Source of the DNA: Oscillatoriales cyanobacterium | GTDB lineage: Bacteria; Cyanobacteriota; Cyanobacteriia; Cyanobacteriales; Microcoleaceae | Assembly (NCBI GenBank): GCA_004293365.1 | Contig: RDYN01000061.1 | Coordinates: forward strand, 24,292-88,291 | Length of the DNA stretch: 64,000 nt | Reading direction: 5' to 3' | In this document: positions 16,784 through 25,377 of the stretch, one piece after another | Layout: each line of letters begins with the position of its first letter | Numbering within the stretch: the first letter of the stretch is position 1 | Translations under genes and position numbers: made by a program | The notes under the pieces: model-generated | What the model was told of the DNA's origin: nothing | Database searches by the model: none | What the model saw: the letters and a program-made list of their open reading frames with translations, nothing else

Positions 16784-19177
16784 ATGACAGGTCAAACCCA
16801 TAAGAAAACAAACTTAATCGCCAGCCCCTATTTAGAAATCGACTATCAAGGCGAAGTGGTACGCTTGGAACTGACCAAGACAGAACACGTACTGGGGCGG
16901 AATCCTGACAAAGCTGACTTGCTGGTTCCCCAAGATTGGGGAAAGCTGTCCAGATGTCAAGCAATTTTGCGCCAAGAAGGAGACGACTACCGCATCTATG
17001 ACGGCGATGGCCTCAAAGCCAGCAGTAGCGGGTTATTTGTACTTCCGAATGAAACTCCTGTAACTCCGACTCAAGGCTGCATTTTGCGGCACGGAATCGA
17101 GTTGCGCGTCGGGAAAGATTTGAGGAATCCGGTGCGGGTGACTTATTTCAATCCCGGAAGTCCGGCGCTGGCGAGTTTGCGATCGCGGGAATCTGTGTCT
17201 CTGAGAAATCGATCGGTCGTCTTGGGGCGCGATCGCAATTCTACGCTACAGTTAAATTCGCCGATCGTCTCCCGCAGCCATTGTGCGATCGACGCCAACA
17301 AACGCGGAGACTACGTTCTCACAGACAAGAGCGCTAACGGCGTTTTTATTAACGGCAAACGAGTTAAAAATGAAGCTATATTGACCGAAGGTGCAAAAAT
17401 TCGCATCGGCCCTTTTCTGCTAATTTATCAAAATGAAGAAATAACAGTTATCGATCCGGGAAATGCGATCGGCTTGGAAGCCATTAACTTAAACCGACCT
17501 TTCGTCAACGATATTTCCCTAGTAATTGAACCCGGACAATTAGTGGCGTTAGTCGGAGGAAGCGGCGCAGGCAAATCTACATTAATGCGAACCTTGCTGG
17601 GAATTGAAACCACAAATCGCGGGATAGTTTACGTCAACGGCGAAGAACTGCGGAAAAACTTTGAATGCTACAGTTCTTTAATCGGTTACGTGCCGCAAGA
17701 TGATATCGTTCACGGCGAATTGACAGTTACAGAAGCCCTAACTTACGCAATTAAATTGCGCTTGCCGCCGGATGTCGATGTCGAGCAAGTTTTGACAAAA
17801 ACTCTGACCGATATTGAGATGTTGGACAAGCGAAAAACCCTTGTAAAAGACCTTAGTGGCGGACAGAGAAAGCGGGTTAGCATCGGCGTCGAATTGCTTG
17901 CAGATCCGAAGTTGTTTTTCTTGGACGAACCAACTTCTGGACTAGATCCGGGGCTGGATAAAAAGATGATGGAACTGCTGCGGAATTTGGCAGATAAAGG
18001 TCGGACGGTGGTTTTGGTGACCCACGCTACGGCAAATGTCAGTTTGTGCGATCGCCTAGTTTTCCTCGGCCGCAACGGCTACCTTTGCTACTTCGGGCCG
18101 CCCGCAGATGCCGCCAATTTCTTTGGAGTGAATCAAGCAGACTTTGCCAACATTTACAACGAATTAGAAATCGGCGAAAAGGTCATCAAAGAATGGGCGA
18201 ATACATACCGCAATTCCGCTTATTACCAGCGGTACATAACCGCGCCCCTGAGTCCAAAAGCACCGCAAAAACAAGCACCTCCCGTCAAACTTACCCAACC
18301 AGCCCGAGTTTCTCCAATCAAACAACTGTTCATCCTCGCTCATCGCTATTTCCAGCTAACTTTACGCGACCCAGTTAACGTTGGCTTAGGACTGTTAACT
18401 GCCGCCGTTTGCCCGATTTTGCTAGCGGGAATCAAAGATATAGAACCGCTAGTTACTGGAACAGCAGACGATCCAGCGCTGGCTTTTTTAGCCCTGCGAA
18501 TTTTGTTTGTATTTACATCGGCAGCTATTTGGGTAGGTTTGTCAAGTTCTCTGCAAGAAATTGTTAAAGAATCAGCCGTTTACCAGCGAGAAAGATTGGT
18601 CAATTTAGGTTTACTGCCCTATGTCGGTTCCAAGTTTTTAGTCCAGGCGGGATTGGCATTGCTGCAAACGCTGTTAATGACCGCAGTAATTTTAATTGGT
18701 TTTAAACAGCCGTCACCGGATCTAATCGCTTGGCCGCTGGGTTTAGGAATTACAGTATTTTTAACGCTGCTGGCTAGCATGAGTTTGGGGTTGATGGTAT
18801 CGGCATTTGTGAAGAATGGCAGTCAAGCGAACAGTGCTTTGCCTTTGCTGTTGGTGCCGCAAATTATTTTTTCGGGAGTTCTGTTCAGTCTGGGAAGCTT
18901 GTTTAAAATCGAGAAAATCGGTCAGTATATCTCGTGGTTGACGGTAAGCCGCTGGTCTGTGGGTGCTTACGGTAGCTTGGTTAACGTGAACGCGATGGTT
19001 CCGAAGCCGATCGAATTGCCCGATCGAACAATCTTACCGCAGTTATTCGAGAAAAGCGCCGTCTACGAACCGACTTGGCAAAACTTGGCTTTGAATTGGG
19101 GAATTTTAGGATTGCACGCAGCAGTTTATTTAACTGCAACTTTGCTGCTGCAAAAGCGGAAAGATATTATTAAATAA
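16784..19177 (+). CDS. ABC transporter with two FHA domains fused to ATPase and permease
   Basis: A 797-residue half-transporter of the ABC-2/ABCG type. Two FHA domains come first: residues about 20-115 (VLGRNPDKADLLV) and about 140-225 (VVLGRDRNSTLQL, then IVSRSHCAI). They should bind phosphothreonine peptides. The ATPase follows (about 232-450) with Walker A GGSGAGKST, signature LSGGQRKRVSIG and Walker B LFFLDEPTSGLDPG. The permease (about 500-797) has six hydrophobic segments. The substrate is unknown. FHA domains suggest control by Ser/Thr kinases; one such kinase gene is divergently placed upstream. The C-terminus ends KRKDIIK. It is convergent with the 19200-20303 gene. Confidence 0.92.
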   Translation: MTGQTHKKTNLIASPYLEIDYQGEVVRLELTKTEHVLGRNPDKADLLVPQDWGKLSRCQAILRQEGDDYRIYDGDGLKASSSGLFVLPNETPVTPTQGCILRHGIELRVGKDLRNPVRVTYFNPGSPALASLRSRESVSLRNRSVVLGRDRNSTLQLNSPIVSRSHCAIDANKRGDYVLTDKSANGVFINGKRVKNEAILTEGAKIRIGPFLLIYQNEEITVIDPGNAIGLEAINLNRPFVNDISLVIEPGQLVALVGGSGAGKSTLMRTLLGIETTNRGIVYVNGEELRKNFECYSSLIGYVPQDDIVHGELTVTEALTYAIKLRLPPDVDVEQVLTKTLTDIEMLDKRKTLVKDLSGGQRKRVSIGVELLADPKLFFLDEPTSGLDPGLDKKMMELLRNLADKGRTVVLVTHATANVSLCDRLVFLGRNGYLCYFGPPADAANFFGVNQADFANIYNELEIGEKVIKEWANTYRNSAYYQRYITAPLSPKAPQKQAPPVKLTQPARVSPIKQLFILAHRYFQLTLRDPVNVGLGLLTAAVCPILLAGIKDIEPLVTGTADDPALAFLALRILFVFTSAAIWVGLSSSLQEIVKESAVYQRERLVNLGLLPYVGSKFLVQAGLALLQTLLMTAVILIGFKQPSPDLIAWPLGLGITVFLTLLASMSLGLMVSAFVKNGSQANSALPLLLVPQIIFSGVLFSLGSLFKIEKIGQYISWLTVSRWSVGAYGSLVNVNAMVPKPIELPDRTILPQLFEKSAVYEPTWQNLALNWGILGLHAAVYLTATLLLQKRKDIIK

Positions 19178-19199
19178 GTAGGTCATCTAGCTACGGAGA

Positions 19200-20303
19200 T
19201 TACGCGAAAACCACAGCTACGCGAAAACCGGCGAACGGGGAGCGAAGGCCCACCCAACCCATGGCACGATAGGCACTGCGGCAAAAGATCGCAGTATTGA
19301 ACCAGGAACTGCCACGCCCCACTCGACCATCCCTTATGCCGTCAGTTTCCCAGGAACTTCCGTCAGTTGGTCCACCGTTACAGTCTTGGTGCCACGTATC
19401 GCTGCACCACTCGAAAACATTGCCGTGCATATCGCACAGTCCAAAGGCATTGGAGGGAAAACTCCCGACATCGGTTGTTTGTTGACGGGAAAGTCCTGTG
19501 GGGGCCTTTGCGTAGGGCCCGTATCCGTTATAGTTGACTAATTCCGGGGTAATGGTTTCCCCAAAATGAAATGGGGTTGTTGTACCCGCACGACAGGCGT
19601 ATTCCCATTCTGCTTCACTCAATAGGCGATATTTTTTTCCGGTTTGTATCGAGAGTTTGCCACAGAATTCGACGGCATCATCCCATGATACATTTTCTAC
19701 AGGACGTTTTTCACCTTTAAAATCCGATGGGTTGTTTCCCATGACTGCTTGCCACTGTGCTTGAGTGATGGGGTATTTTCCTGCATAAAAAGCCGGTACT
19801 GTGACTTGATGCTGGTGACTTTGCTGATAATTTACTCCCTCTTCGTCGTTGGGGCAACCCATCATAAATGTGCCGCCGGAAATGTAAACCATTTCTAGTA
19901 CAATTGAGTTACCTAAGTCTTCAGGAAAAAAGTGAGCAAATGACTTAGTGCGGCTGTTTTCTCTGCCATGCGAATCGACTGTGATGACATCAAATTCAAA
20001 GATAGGAAAATAGTTTTGTAAACATTGTTTTGTCTTCTCCTCATCCCTATCTTTCAGCAGTAAAAAAGCAGCAGATTTCACCTGCATTGACTTATCCTGC
20101 AATGCTCCAATTATCAAATCTACCCCTGCTTCTCCATATTTCAACGCTTCAGAGAGTGCGGCGATTCTAACTTCGATCGCGGGCGCAGCCAAGCGACTTT
20201 TAACGCCGGATATGCCTCCGAGTACCGCAGCATTGAGAGGAATTGAATTTTGACCGCCCTTGACTGCATCGTATTGTCTAGGTTCATTTTGATTGTCTGA
20301 CAT
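19200..20303 (-). CDS. HEAT-like / formylglycine-generating-enzyme-fold (SUMF1) protein, possible DGR target
   Basis: A protein of about 367 residues. The N-terminal part (about 30-105) has HEAT-like helical repeats (RLAAPAIEVRIAALSEAL, LIIGALQDKSMQVKSAA). The rest (about 130-367) is an FGE-sulfatase/SUMF1 domain: MVYISGGTFMMGCP, YPITQAQWQAVMG, RLLSEAEWEYACRAG, and FGLCDMHGNVFEWCSDTW. The C-terminal GSSWFN..CRSAYR..GFRVA matches the ligand-binding C-type-lectin end used by diversity-generating retroelements. The ATG at 20303 is preferred over a TTG at 20315, which overlaps the upstream stop. It is last in a minus-strand cluster (21333 to 19200). The catalytic cysteines of true FGE cannot be confirmed; a binding role is as likely. 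Confidence 0.85.
   Translation of the reverse strand: MSDNQNEPRQYDAVKGGQNSIPLNAAVLGGISGVKSRLAAPAIEVRIAALSEALKYGEAGVDLIIGALQDKSMQVKSAAFLLLKDRDEEKTKQCLQNYFPIFEFDVITVDSHGRENSRTKSFAHFFPEDLGNSIVLEMVYISGGTFMMGCPNDEEGVNYQQSHQHQVTVPAFYAGKYPITQAQWQAVMGNNPSDFKGEKRPVENVSWDDAVEFCGKLSIQTGKKYRLLSEAEWEYACRAGTTTPFHFGETITPELVNYNGYGPYAKAPTGLSRQQTTDVGSFPSNAFGLCDMHGNVFEWCSDTWHQDCNGGPTDGSSWETDGIRDGRVGRGSSWFNTAIFCRSAYRAMGWVGLRSPFAGFRVAVVFA
19218..19306 (-). other. Candidate DGR variable repeat
   Basis: The last 90 bp of the FGE-fold gene encode GSSWFN to GFRVA. This is the block that varies in cyanobacterial retroelement targets, which usually read like W-N-N-P-N-N-CRSA-N-R. Codons at the expected variable places are mixed (TTC, ATC, TTT, TAT, ATG, TGG), while CRSAYR and GFRV are kept. 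The 12-mer ggttttcgcgta occurs twice at the 3' end (complement at 19201-19212 and 19218-19229). No template repeat or reverse transcriptase is in the window. Confidence 0.45.
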
Positions 20304-20307
20304 AATT

Positions 20308-20790
20308 TCAACCAAGGACTTTTGCTAGTTTATCCGGCGACAAAGGAGGCATCGCCAGCAATTCCTCAACAGAGAAAGGTTGGGGTTGAGGAATTGCAGC
20401 TTCAGAGTCCATGAGTTCTTTGATTTTATCAAAAATCAAAACTGCTTCTGCTTCGCCGTCAGTTAGTTTATCGTAAAAATAAGGTATCGAAAACCAATGC
20501 TCAAAAGCAATCTCTAACAAACCATTAGTTGCTAATTGCACGTGCCAGTACCGAGAATATCTGCCATCAATTATCTCAAATAACGGCGCTGGATTCTCTA
20601 TAGGATAATAAGTATAGCGCTCATCGCAAATATAGTACCCTAAATTTCCTTGCCATTGGGAGATAGCATAGACAGTATACTCTTTACCGACTATCAGTTT
20701 AAATTCAGTTTCTTTGGTAATGTCTAGCGGTGGATTTAGGTAATTATCCGGCAAGTCTGCTCCTTTGTTGGCAATGCAGCGAATTTTCAT
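20308..20790 (-). CDS. Hypothetical protein, 160 residues (possible immunity partner)
   Basis: Not a family I can name. It is soluble and acidic, rich in Tyr and Ile in the first 110 residues (for example GKEYTVYAISQWQGNLGYY), with a helical C-terminal part ending MPPLSPDKLAKVLG. Strand-rich proteins of this size are often found as immunity proteins beside small toxins; the 12-nt gap to the upstream 102-residue gene, which looks like a toxin C-terminus, is the main reason to suggest this. The downstream FGE-fold gene starts four bases before this stop in the coding direction, so translation is probably coupled. Confidence 0.6.
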   Translation of the reverse strand: MKIRCIANKGADLPDNYLNPPLDITKETEFKLIVGKEYTVYAISQWQGNLGYYICDERYTYYPIENPAPLFEIIDGRYSRYWHVQLATNGLLEIAFEHWFSIPYFYDKLTDGEAEAVLIFDKIKELMDSEAAIPQPQPFSVEELLAMPPLSPDKLAKVLG

Positions 20791-20802
20791 ATTATATTAA
20801 CC

Positions 20803-21111
20803 TCACTGGTTTTTAGGTGCTGTTTTAGGGTATGTGCGTTTAATTTTGTACTCCACATTTTGGAGAGTGCAGGCATTTCTATACCAATGGATTTCAGCCA
20901 CATATCCCTCGATAATTGCGGTTTGGTTACTAGCCATTTTATACCAATCTTCAGGCTTGCCGCCATAGTGGGCAACCAATCTGGGAGCATCTCCTAGCGG
21001 TCTCCTAGAGCCACCTTGAATCATGATGGCAGGTTGAGCCTTAGCGTCTTGCAGCAGTATTTGTTCTTGTAAATTGGTGGGAATATCATCTGGAAGCGCA
21101 CCTCTTATCAT
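20803..21111 (-). CDS. Small protein resembling the C-terminus of polymorphic-toxin-type proteins
   Basis: A 102-residue protein. The pattern LGDAPRLVAHYGGKPEDWYKM, then AEIHWYRNACTLQNVEYKIKR (each stretch a little over 20 residues, residues about 42-62 and 72-92), is similar in feel to the C-terminal ends of polymorphic or WapA-like toxins, which close with a GG..DW.K motif and an E.HWY.N...E.K.K strand pair. This is recall of a pattern and not a database match. The HTH gene lies 21 nt upstream and a possible immunity gene 12 nt downstream. It could be a free-standing toxin domain or simply an uncharacterised small protein. Confidence 0.55.
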   Translation of the reverse strand: MIRGALPDDIPTNLQEQILLQDAKAQPAIMIQGGSRRPLGDAPRLVAHYGGKPEDWYKMASNQTAIIEGYVAEIHWYRNACTLQNVEYKIKRTYPKTAPKNQ

Positions 21112-21132
21112 GTTGTTATTATTGAAAAATAT

Positions 21133-21333
21133 TTAATCTACCAAATCATCTAAGGAAAGCTTAAAAAGGTCGCACAATGCTTTCGTCTGTTCTAGATACA
21201 GCTTTGGAATATGTCGGCCCGCTTCCCAATTTTTCACCGTCGTTACAGTAACGCCCAATCGATCGGCAACTTGCTGCTGCGTCAAAGACAGCGATTGCCG
21301 TCGCTGTTTGAGTTTTTCGCCCACACTACTCAT
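21133..21333 (-). CDS. XRE-family helix-turn-helix regulator
   Basis: A 66-residue protein that is one HTH_3 domain: GEKLKQRRQSLSLTQQQVAD, then RLGVTVTTVKNWEAGRHIP as the recognition helix, and a closing helix LYLEQTKALCDLFKLSLDDL. Such small XRE proteins commonly repress their own operon. It is the first gene of the minus-strand cluster ending at 19200. The 160-bp spacer upstream (21334-21494) must hold its promoter and that of the divergent gene at 21495. Confidence 0.9.
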   Translation of the reverse strand: MSSVGEKLKQRRQSLSLTQQQVADRLGVTVTTVKNWEAGRHIPKLYLEQTKALCDLFKLSLDDLVD

Positions 21334-21494
21334 TCACTGTACCGATTTCAGAATTTTTATGGTTAACTTGACTTAACCCAAGATTGTCCGTAGTATGAGA
21401 GGAGAACATTGCGTTCGTCAGAAAGCCAGTGCATCCCGGCTACCAACCTATCAGCACTGGCTCTGGCTCCCATACGTATGGAGACAAGTTAATT

Positions 21495-21713
21495 ATGCCT
21501 TACAAAGAACGACTTTATCCTTGGGTTATGGTTCGTTTGCTTCCCAAAATGCAGCGGTTGACAGTTGGTCAGTTCCGCACTCGATCCGATGCTGACGGTC
21601 ATCTAGAGATTCTCCGTCGCTTGGTTCCGGGCGCGAAATTCGTGGTGATATTTAACCCCGACTTGCTAGAGTCCCAGCAACCTGAGACTTGCTACAGAAC
21701 ATTCGATCGCTAA
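21495..21713 (+). CDS. Conserved small hypothetical protein, 72 residues
   Basis: Starts MPYKERLYPWVMVRLLPKMQ and continues with a basic, helical segment and GAKFVVIFNPD. I recall similar small proteins in filamentous cyanobacteria but know of no function. I use the ATG at 21495; the upstream 22 codons of the same frame look non-coding. It is followed after 11 bp by a strong hairpin terminator. Confidence 0.6.
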   Translation: MPYKERLYPWVMVRLLPKMQRLTVGQFRTRSDADGHLEILRRLVPGAKFVVIFNPDLLESQQPETCYRTFDR

Positions 21714-21724
21714 TTCTCAAAAAA

Positions 21725-21751
21725 AGAAATCCCCTGAGTCAGGGGATTTCT
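21725..21751. terminator. Bidirectional hairpin terminator
   Basis: A perfect 13-bp stem, agaaatcccctga / tcaggggatttct, with a single central base. It has A-rich sequence on the left (caaaaaa) and lies between the convergent 72-residue gene and the ribonucleotide reductase gene, so it can serve both. Confidence 0.8.
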
Positions 21752-21773
21752 CATATTCAAGCCATCGCTAAAT

Positions 21774-24700
21774 CTACTTAGTCTCCGGCATCAAACACTT
21801 ATCAGAATCGCATCCCGCAGGCCCGGAATCCATCATTTCACCCATGTCATAACGCCTCAAAGCTACGTGGAAAACTTCACTTTCGCGGCGCGCTAAAGCC
21901 TCTGCAACCATCTTGGTGTAAGTTTCCTTGTTTATCGGTTCAAAGGGCAAGCGCGGGAAGGTTTCCAAAGCATCAAACCGAGCTAAAAGTGCTGCGGAAA
22001 TGTAGCCTTCGTCATCGCGAATTGCTTCGTAAATCCGAGTTCCCAAACTTTCGACTTCATTTTCCCGCAATTCAATCGTGGCTGAAGTATTGTGTCTGAC
22101 ATAGAACTTTTGCACCTGCATATAAAAGTCCATTTGTGCCGCCGCCGAGAATTTGTTAATGTCAATTTCATCGGCACCGGGTAAGTCAGCCCAACTGACA
22201 GCAACGGGTATTTCTACCAGCCATTCCGTGCAGCGTTCATCGAAGGGATTGTTGAGCAAATTGCCGTTTTCATCTTTGTCAGATTGAGACGGAATTACGT
22301 TGTATCCGTAATCGATGCAGGCGAGGGCTACGGGGTCGCTCTTGCGGAAAGTGATTCGGCGAATAAAACGCTGGGCTTTCGGCGGATGCCACCCCGGAGA
22401 AGCGCCTGTGAGCAGAGATTTGGTACCGGATGGTTGGACGGTTGTGCAGCGATTTGGGCGTTTTAATGAATGGCGATCGCAATAATCCCATACTACCCGA
22501 TTCACAATCTCCCGCCAACCAGTCAAATACTCTTCTTCCCGCCGTTTAAACGCGATTCCCTGGGGAGTTTGCGGGCGGCCTTCCACCCACCAGCGCAGCC
22601 ACTCCACGCCGAAAGCGTGAACGAAGAAATCGAACAATCCAGTAAATGATACACCGACGATCGGGTCTAATTCGCGGCTGTATTGGTAGCGCGGTTCAAG
22701 AAATTTGTGATTGAGAAGTACCGCGACAGATAGAGCTCCGGCCCTGAAAGCTTCCTCCTGTTCTTTGAAATTGTAAGGGTCAAGTTGATTGAGGTGAACC
22801 TCCGAAAGGTTGCAGTGAAAATTCGAGCCGATGATTTCCCCACAATTGTGAGTAATACAACCATTAGCAATGAAAGAGTGAGTTAAGGGAACATGGAGGT
22901 CATAGACTGGTTCTTCTCCGAACTCTTCTACACTTTTAACTTTTGAAGTATAGCGCTGTTTGACAACTGCTTCGCTGTAATTCCTGGTTTGCGGTTTGAT
23001 AGCAAGTTGCTCTAAACGCTGCTGTTTTTCTGGTACAAGTGGGAAACCAATCAATTTACAGAAGTTTTTGGCTCCATCTCCTGAGTAAATTATGATTCGC
23101 CAACTCCCTCGGTTATTACTGACTTTCTCAGTGCCATCCTTTAAAGTATATGGAACTCCTTTGCCACCTGGTTTTTCCTTGATTTTTAAACTGCTTTTGA
23201 TTCCCAAGTTGAGCAGCAATAGTTGAACTTGTTTCAGTAATTCCTGAGAACGGTTGCGAAGTTCTATGTGCTTTGCTTTAATACTCACGCTACCGTCGGA
23301 ACAAAACAATCCCTGAAGGAAACCAATGATTACCTCTTTTGATTGAGATAGAAATGTATTCGGCAAACAGTCTTTAGACTCAATCCCTAATTCTTCAAAG
23401 AATGAGTGCATCAAAGGTGAGCCACTGTGAAAAGTATAGACTCCTTTAACTATACTGGGCTTGTGGCGATAGCCTGTCAAAGATTCAACGGCTTCAAATA
23501 GAACAGGAAATACAGTTGAATATTCCTTTTGATTCATGTAGAATACTGCGTCTAAGCCTTTAGCTCCTTGGTAAATTGAACCATCTCCATACAACCAACC
23601 TAACATTTGAGCTTGAGTGACTGCGATCGTACTTTTGCCAAAACTCCCTTCTCCTCTCTGGATGAAGATAGCGCGATCGGGGGTTAAGTCTTTGGTTGCT
23701 ACCCAACCTAGATCGGTAAAATGTTGATGGTCAGCAGTACATCTCATCTGAAGCCCATTTTCTAGTGTGATAGAGTAGGTATTCTGTACACCAGTAGAGA
23801 AGGCGATCGCATCAGTTAATTTCAACCCATCTAGTCCCACAGACCGCAAATCAACTAAGGCTTTAAAATGCTTGCCAACTAAATCTTTGATAGGGACTAA
23901 TCCTTGGTCAGTTGAAACTAATGTGTCGCCCGAATGACAAGGGTTTAAACCATAGCGAGCCAAACGGTGATTGATTTCAGTTTCAGAAATGTGAGGATAA
24001 TGCTTTTGCAACCAATGCTTACTGTTGCCAAGAGCGTAGGCTTTGAGAAATTCATCCTTGAGTTCAGGACTTGTTAAGATATCACAGTTAGATCTTGCTA
24101 TGGCTTCCCCAGACCATTGAATCGCACCTTCTCCGCTGTAATACTGTTGGCGAACGGCATCAATACATTCTTCCCGCGTCGGTTTGTGATGAAAAACGCG
24201 AGAGTGATTTGCCATTCTCAAAGCATCTCGCTCGGGGTCGATTTTCCAGTTGCCATTTTCATCTTGCTGCCACAGATTATTTTTAGCATTTGCGCCCAGT
24301 TCATCACTAGAATCAAATTGACGAATCCCCGCGCTGCGCCTAATATTTCCGGCAACGATCGTGACCGCCGCTTCGTCAATCAATACGCAGCATTCAACTG
24401 AATTCAACTGCCGCCCTTGAGCTTTATTCAAAATTGCCGCGCACCGCTGATAAAGGTCGGGCAATTTCACCGGATTTGCTACTCCGCCAAAGCCTTTTAA
24501 AGGCTCTCCCACCGGGCGAACGTCACTCAAATCGATGAAGATTTGAACTTCTTTGTCAAATCTTTCATCTGTGGATAATTCGAGCAAAGCTTGATAGGAT
24601 TTCACCCAACCTTGGCGGGAATCTCCGACATAAATAGTGGCGGTTTTTTCGTCTATTTTTACTTCTGTTTCTTGGCGGCGTTCTAAAGCTGGTGTAGAGC

Positions 24701-25172
24701 CAATTTCTCCTTGGACTGTCACGGTTAAACGGTTGCGGATCGGCGGCAATTGGTTGATATATTGTGGTTCCAAGACGGCGCCCGTGCCGCAGCCCATCAT
24801 TGCCAAATCCATCAACAAACCAAAGGCGCGCCAGTCGAGAATATTGGTTGAGGAACAGTTATAGGCGCCGGAAAAGTTCTCTGGTTGTTCGATCCATTTG
24901 CTGCCGCCTACCCACAGCCAGCGGCCTGAAGCGAGGGTTTTGAGCTCGTTTTGCATCCGGTGCAGCAGTTGTGTTTCTTCCGGGGTGAGGTTTCCCAGCT
25001 TTTGTAGGCCCTTGACGGTTCGATCGCACACATCGGCCCAAGTCTCCCGCCCTGTCTCGGTACGGCGGCTGTACGTCCTGAAAAATACTGGATTGGCTGC
25101 GGGTGCTGTGTCGGGAAAATCGGACAGGTTGCGTTTTTCGCTGGCACTCGATCGCTCTAATTCTCGAACCAT
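21774..25172 (-). CDS. nrdJ: Class II (adenosylcobalamin-dependent) ribonucleoside-triphosphate reductase with intein
   Basis: Reduces ribonucleotides to deoxyribonucleotides using vitamin B12 to start the radical. The precursor has 1132 residues. Removal of the intein (412-776) leaves 767, a normal length for the cyanobacterial monomeric enzyme. Host-protein motifs include GAYNCSSTNILDWRAFGLLMD (about residues 101-121), the SECCVLIDEAAVTIVAGNIRRSAGIR region (about 255-281), the active-site NPC/GEI that the intein interrupts, and the late RCTTVQPSGTKSLLTGASPG (about 915-935). C-terminal cysteines (CDSDKC) should act as the shuttle dithiol. ATG at 25172. It ends against a terminator shared with the convergent gene. 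Confidence 0.94.
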   Translation of the reverse strand: MVRELERSSASEKRNLSDFPDTAPAANPVFFRTYSRRTETGRETWADVCDRTVKGLQKLGNLTPEETQLLHRMQNELKTLASGRWLWVGGSKWIEQPENFSGAYNCSSTNILDWRAFGLLMDLAMMGCGTGAVLEPQYINQLPPIRNRLTVTVQGEIGSTPALERRQETEVKIDEKTATIYVGDSRQGWVKSYQALLELSTDERFDKEVQIFIDLSDVRPVGEPLKGFGGVANPVKLPDLYQRCAAILNKAQGRQLNSVECCVLIDEAAVTIVAGNIRRSAGIRQFDSSDELGANAKNNLWQQDENGNWKIDPERDALRMANHSRVFHHKPTREECIDAVRQQYYSGEGAIQWSGEAIARSNCDILTSPELKDEFLKAYALGNSKHWLQKHYPHISETEINHRLARYGLNPCHSGDTLVSTDQGLVPIKDLVGKHFKALVDLRSVGLDGLKLTDAIAFSTGVQNTYSITLENGLQMRCTADHQHFTDLGWVATKDLTPDRAIFIQRGEGSFGKSTIAVTQAQMLGWLYGDGSIYQGAKGLDAVFYMNQKEYSTVFPVLFEAVESLTGYRHKPSIVKGVYTFHSGSPLMHSFFEELGIESKDCLPNTFLSQSKEVIIGFLQGLFCSDGSVSIKAKHIELRNRSQELLKQVQLLLLNLGIKSSLKIKEKPGGKGVPYTLKDGTEKVSNNRGSWRIIIYSGDGAKNFCKLIGFPLVPEKQQRLEQLAIKPQTRNYSEAVVKQRYTSKVKSVEEFGEEPVYDLHVPLTHSFIANGCITHNCGEIIGSNFHCNLSEVHLNQLDPYNFKEQEEAFRAGALSVAVLLNHKFLEPRYQYSRELDPIVGVSFTGLFDFFVHAFGVEWLRWWVEGRPQTPQGIAFKRREEEYLTGWREIVNRVVWDYCDRHSLKRPNRCTTVQPSGTKSLLTGASPGWHPPKAQRFIRRITFRKSDPVALACIDYGYNVIPSQSDKDENGNLLNNPFDERCTEWLVEIPVAVSWADLPGADEIDINKFSAAAQMDFYMQVQKFYVRHNTSATIELRENEVESLGTRIYEAIRDDEGYISAALLARFDALETFPRLPFEPINKETYTKMVAEALARRESEVFHVALRRYDMGEMMDSGPAGCDSDKCLMPETK
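22845..23939 (-). other. Intein in NrdJ (RIR1 type) with LAGLIDADG endonuclease
   Basis: A 365-residue intein occupies Cys412 to Asn776 of the precursor. It begins CHSGDTLVSTDQGLVPIKDL, has the block B TADHQH, two dodecapeptide endonuclease motifs (MLGWLYGDGSIY and LQGLFCSDGSVS), block F VYDLHVPLTHSFIANG, and ends ITHN before Cys777. All splicing residues (Cys1, block B Thr and His, penultimate His, Asn, +1 Cys) are present, so splicing is expected. The insertion point splits NPCGEI, the usual ribonucleotide reductase site. Both Asp residues of the dodecapeptides are kept, so homing activity is possible. Confidence 0.93.
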
Positions 25173-25377
25173 AGGTTGTGTACTGACGTGTCGGAATATA
25201 TCAAACTACGAATATACAACAGGATTCAGATTTAGGGTAAAAGCTTGACAAATTTCACAATTTGCACTAAATATGGGGCTTCGGACTCGGGAAGGTCGAT
25301 CGGGCGATCGGCCCAAAACTTCAGCAAAAAACCCGATTTATTCTAGAAACCGGGTTAAGCACAACTATTGTAAAACG
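25173..25377. promoter_or_regulatory. Upstream region of nrdJ
   Basis: A 205-bp spacer that must contain the nrdJ promoter. Near 25335-25356 there is an aaaccgggtt sequence related to the gaaaccgggtttc repeats of 4886-5165. I looked for a cobalamin riboswitch (B12 box gccactg) and did not see one. Confidence 0.3.

Noticed and set aside
19200-21333. Complete diversity-generating retroelement
   Set aside because: No reverse transcriptase, accessory protein or template repeat is present in the window; only a candidate target is.
25173-25377. Cobalamin riboswitch upstream of nrdJ
   Set aside because: I searched for a B12-box-like sequence and stems and found none in the leader.
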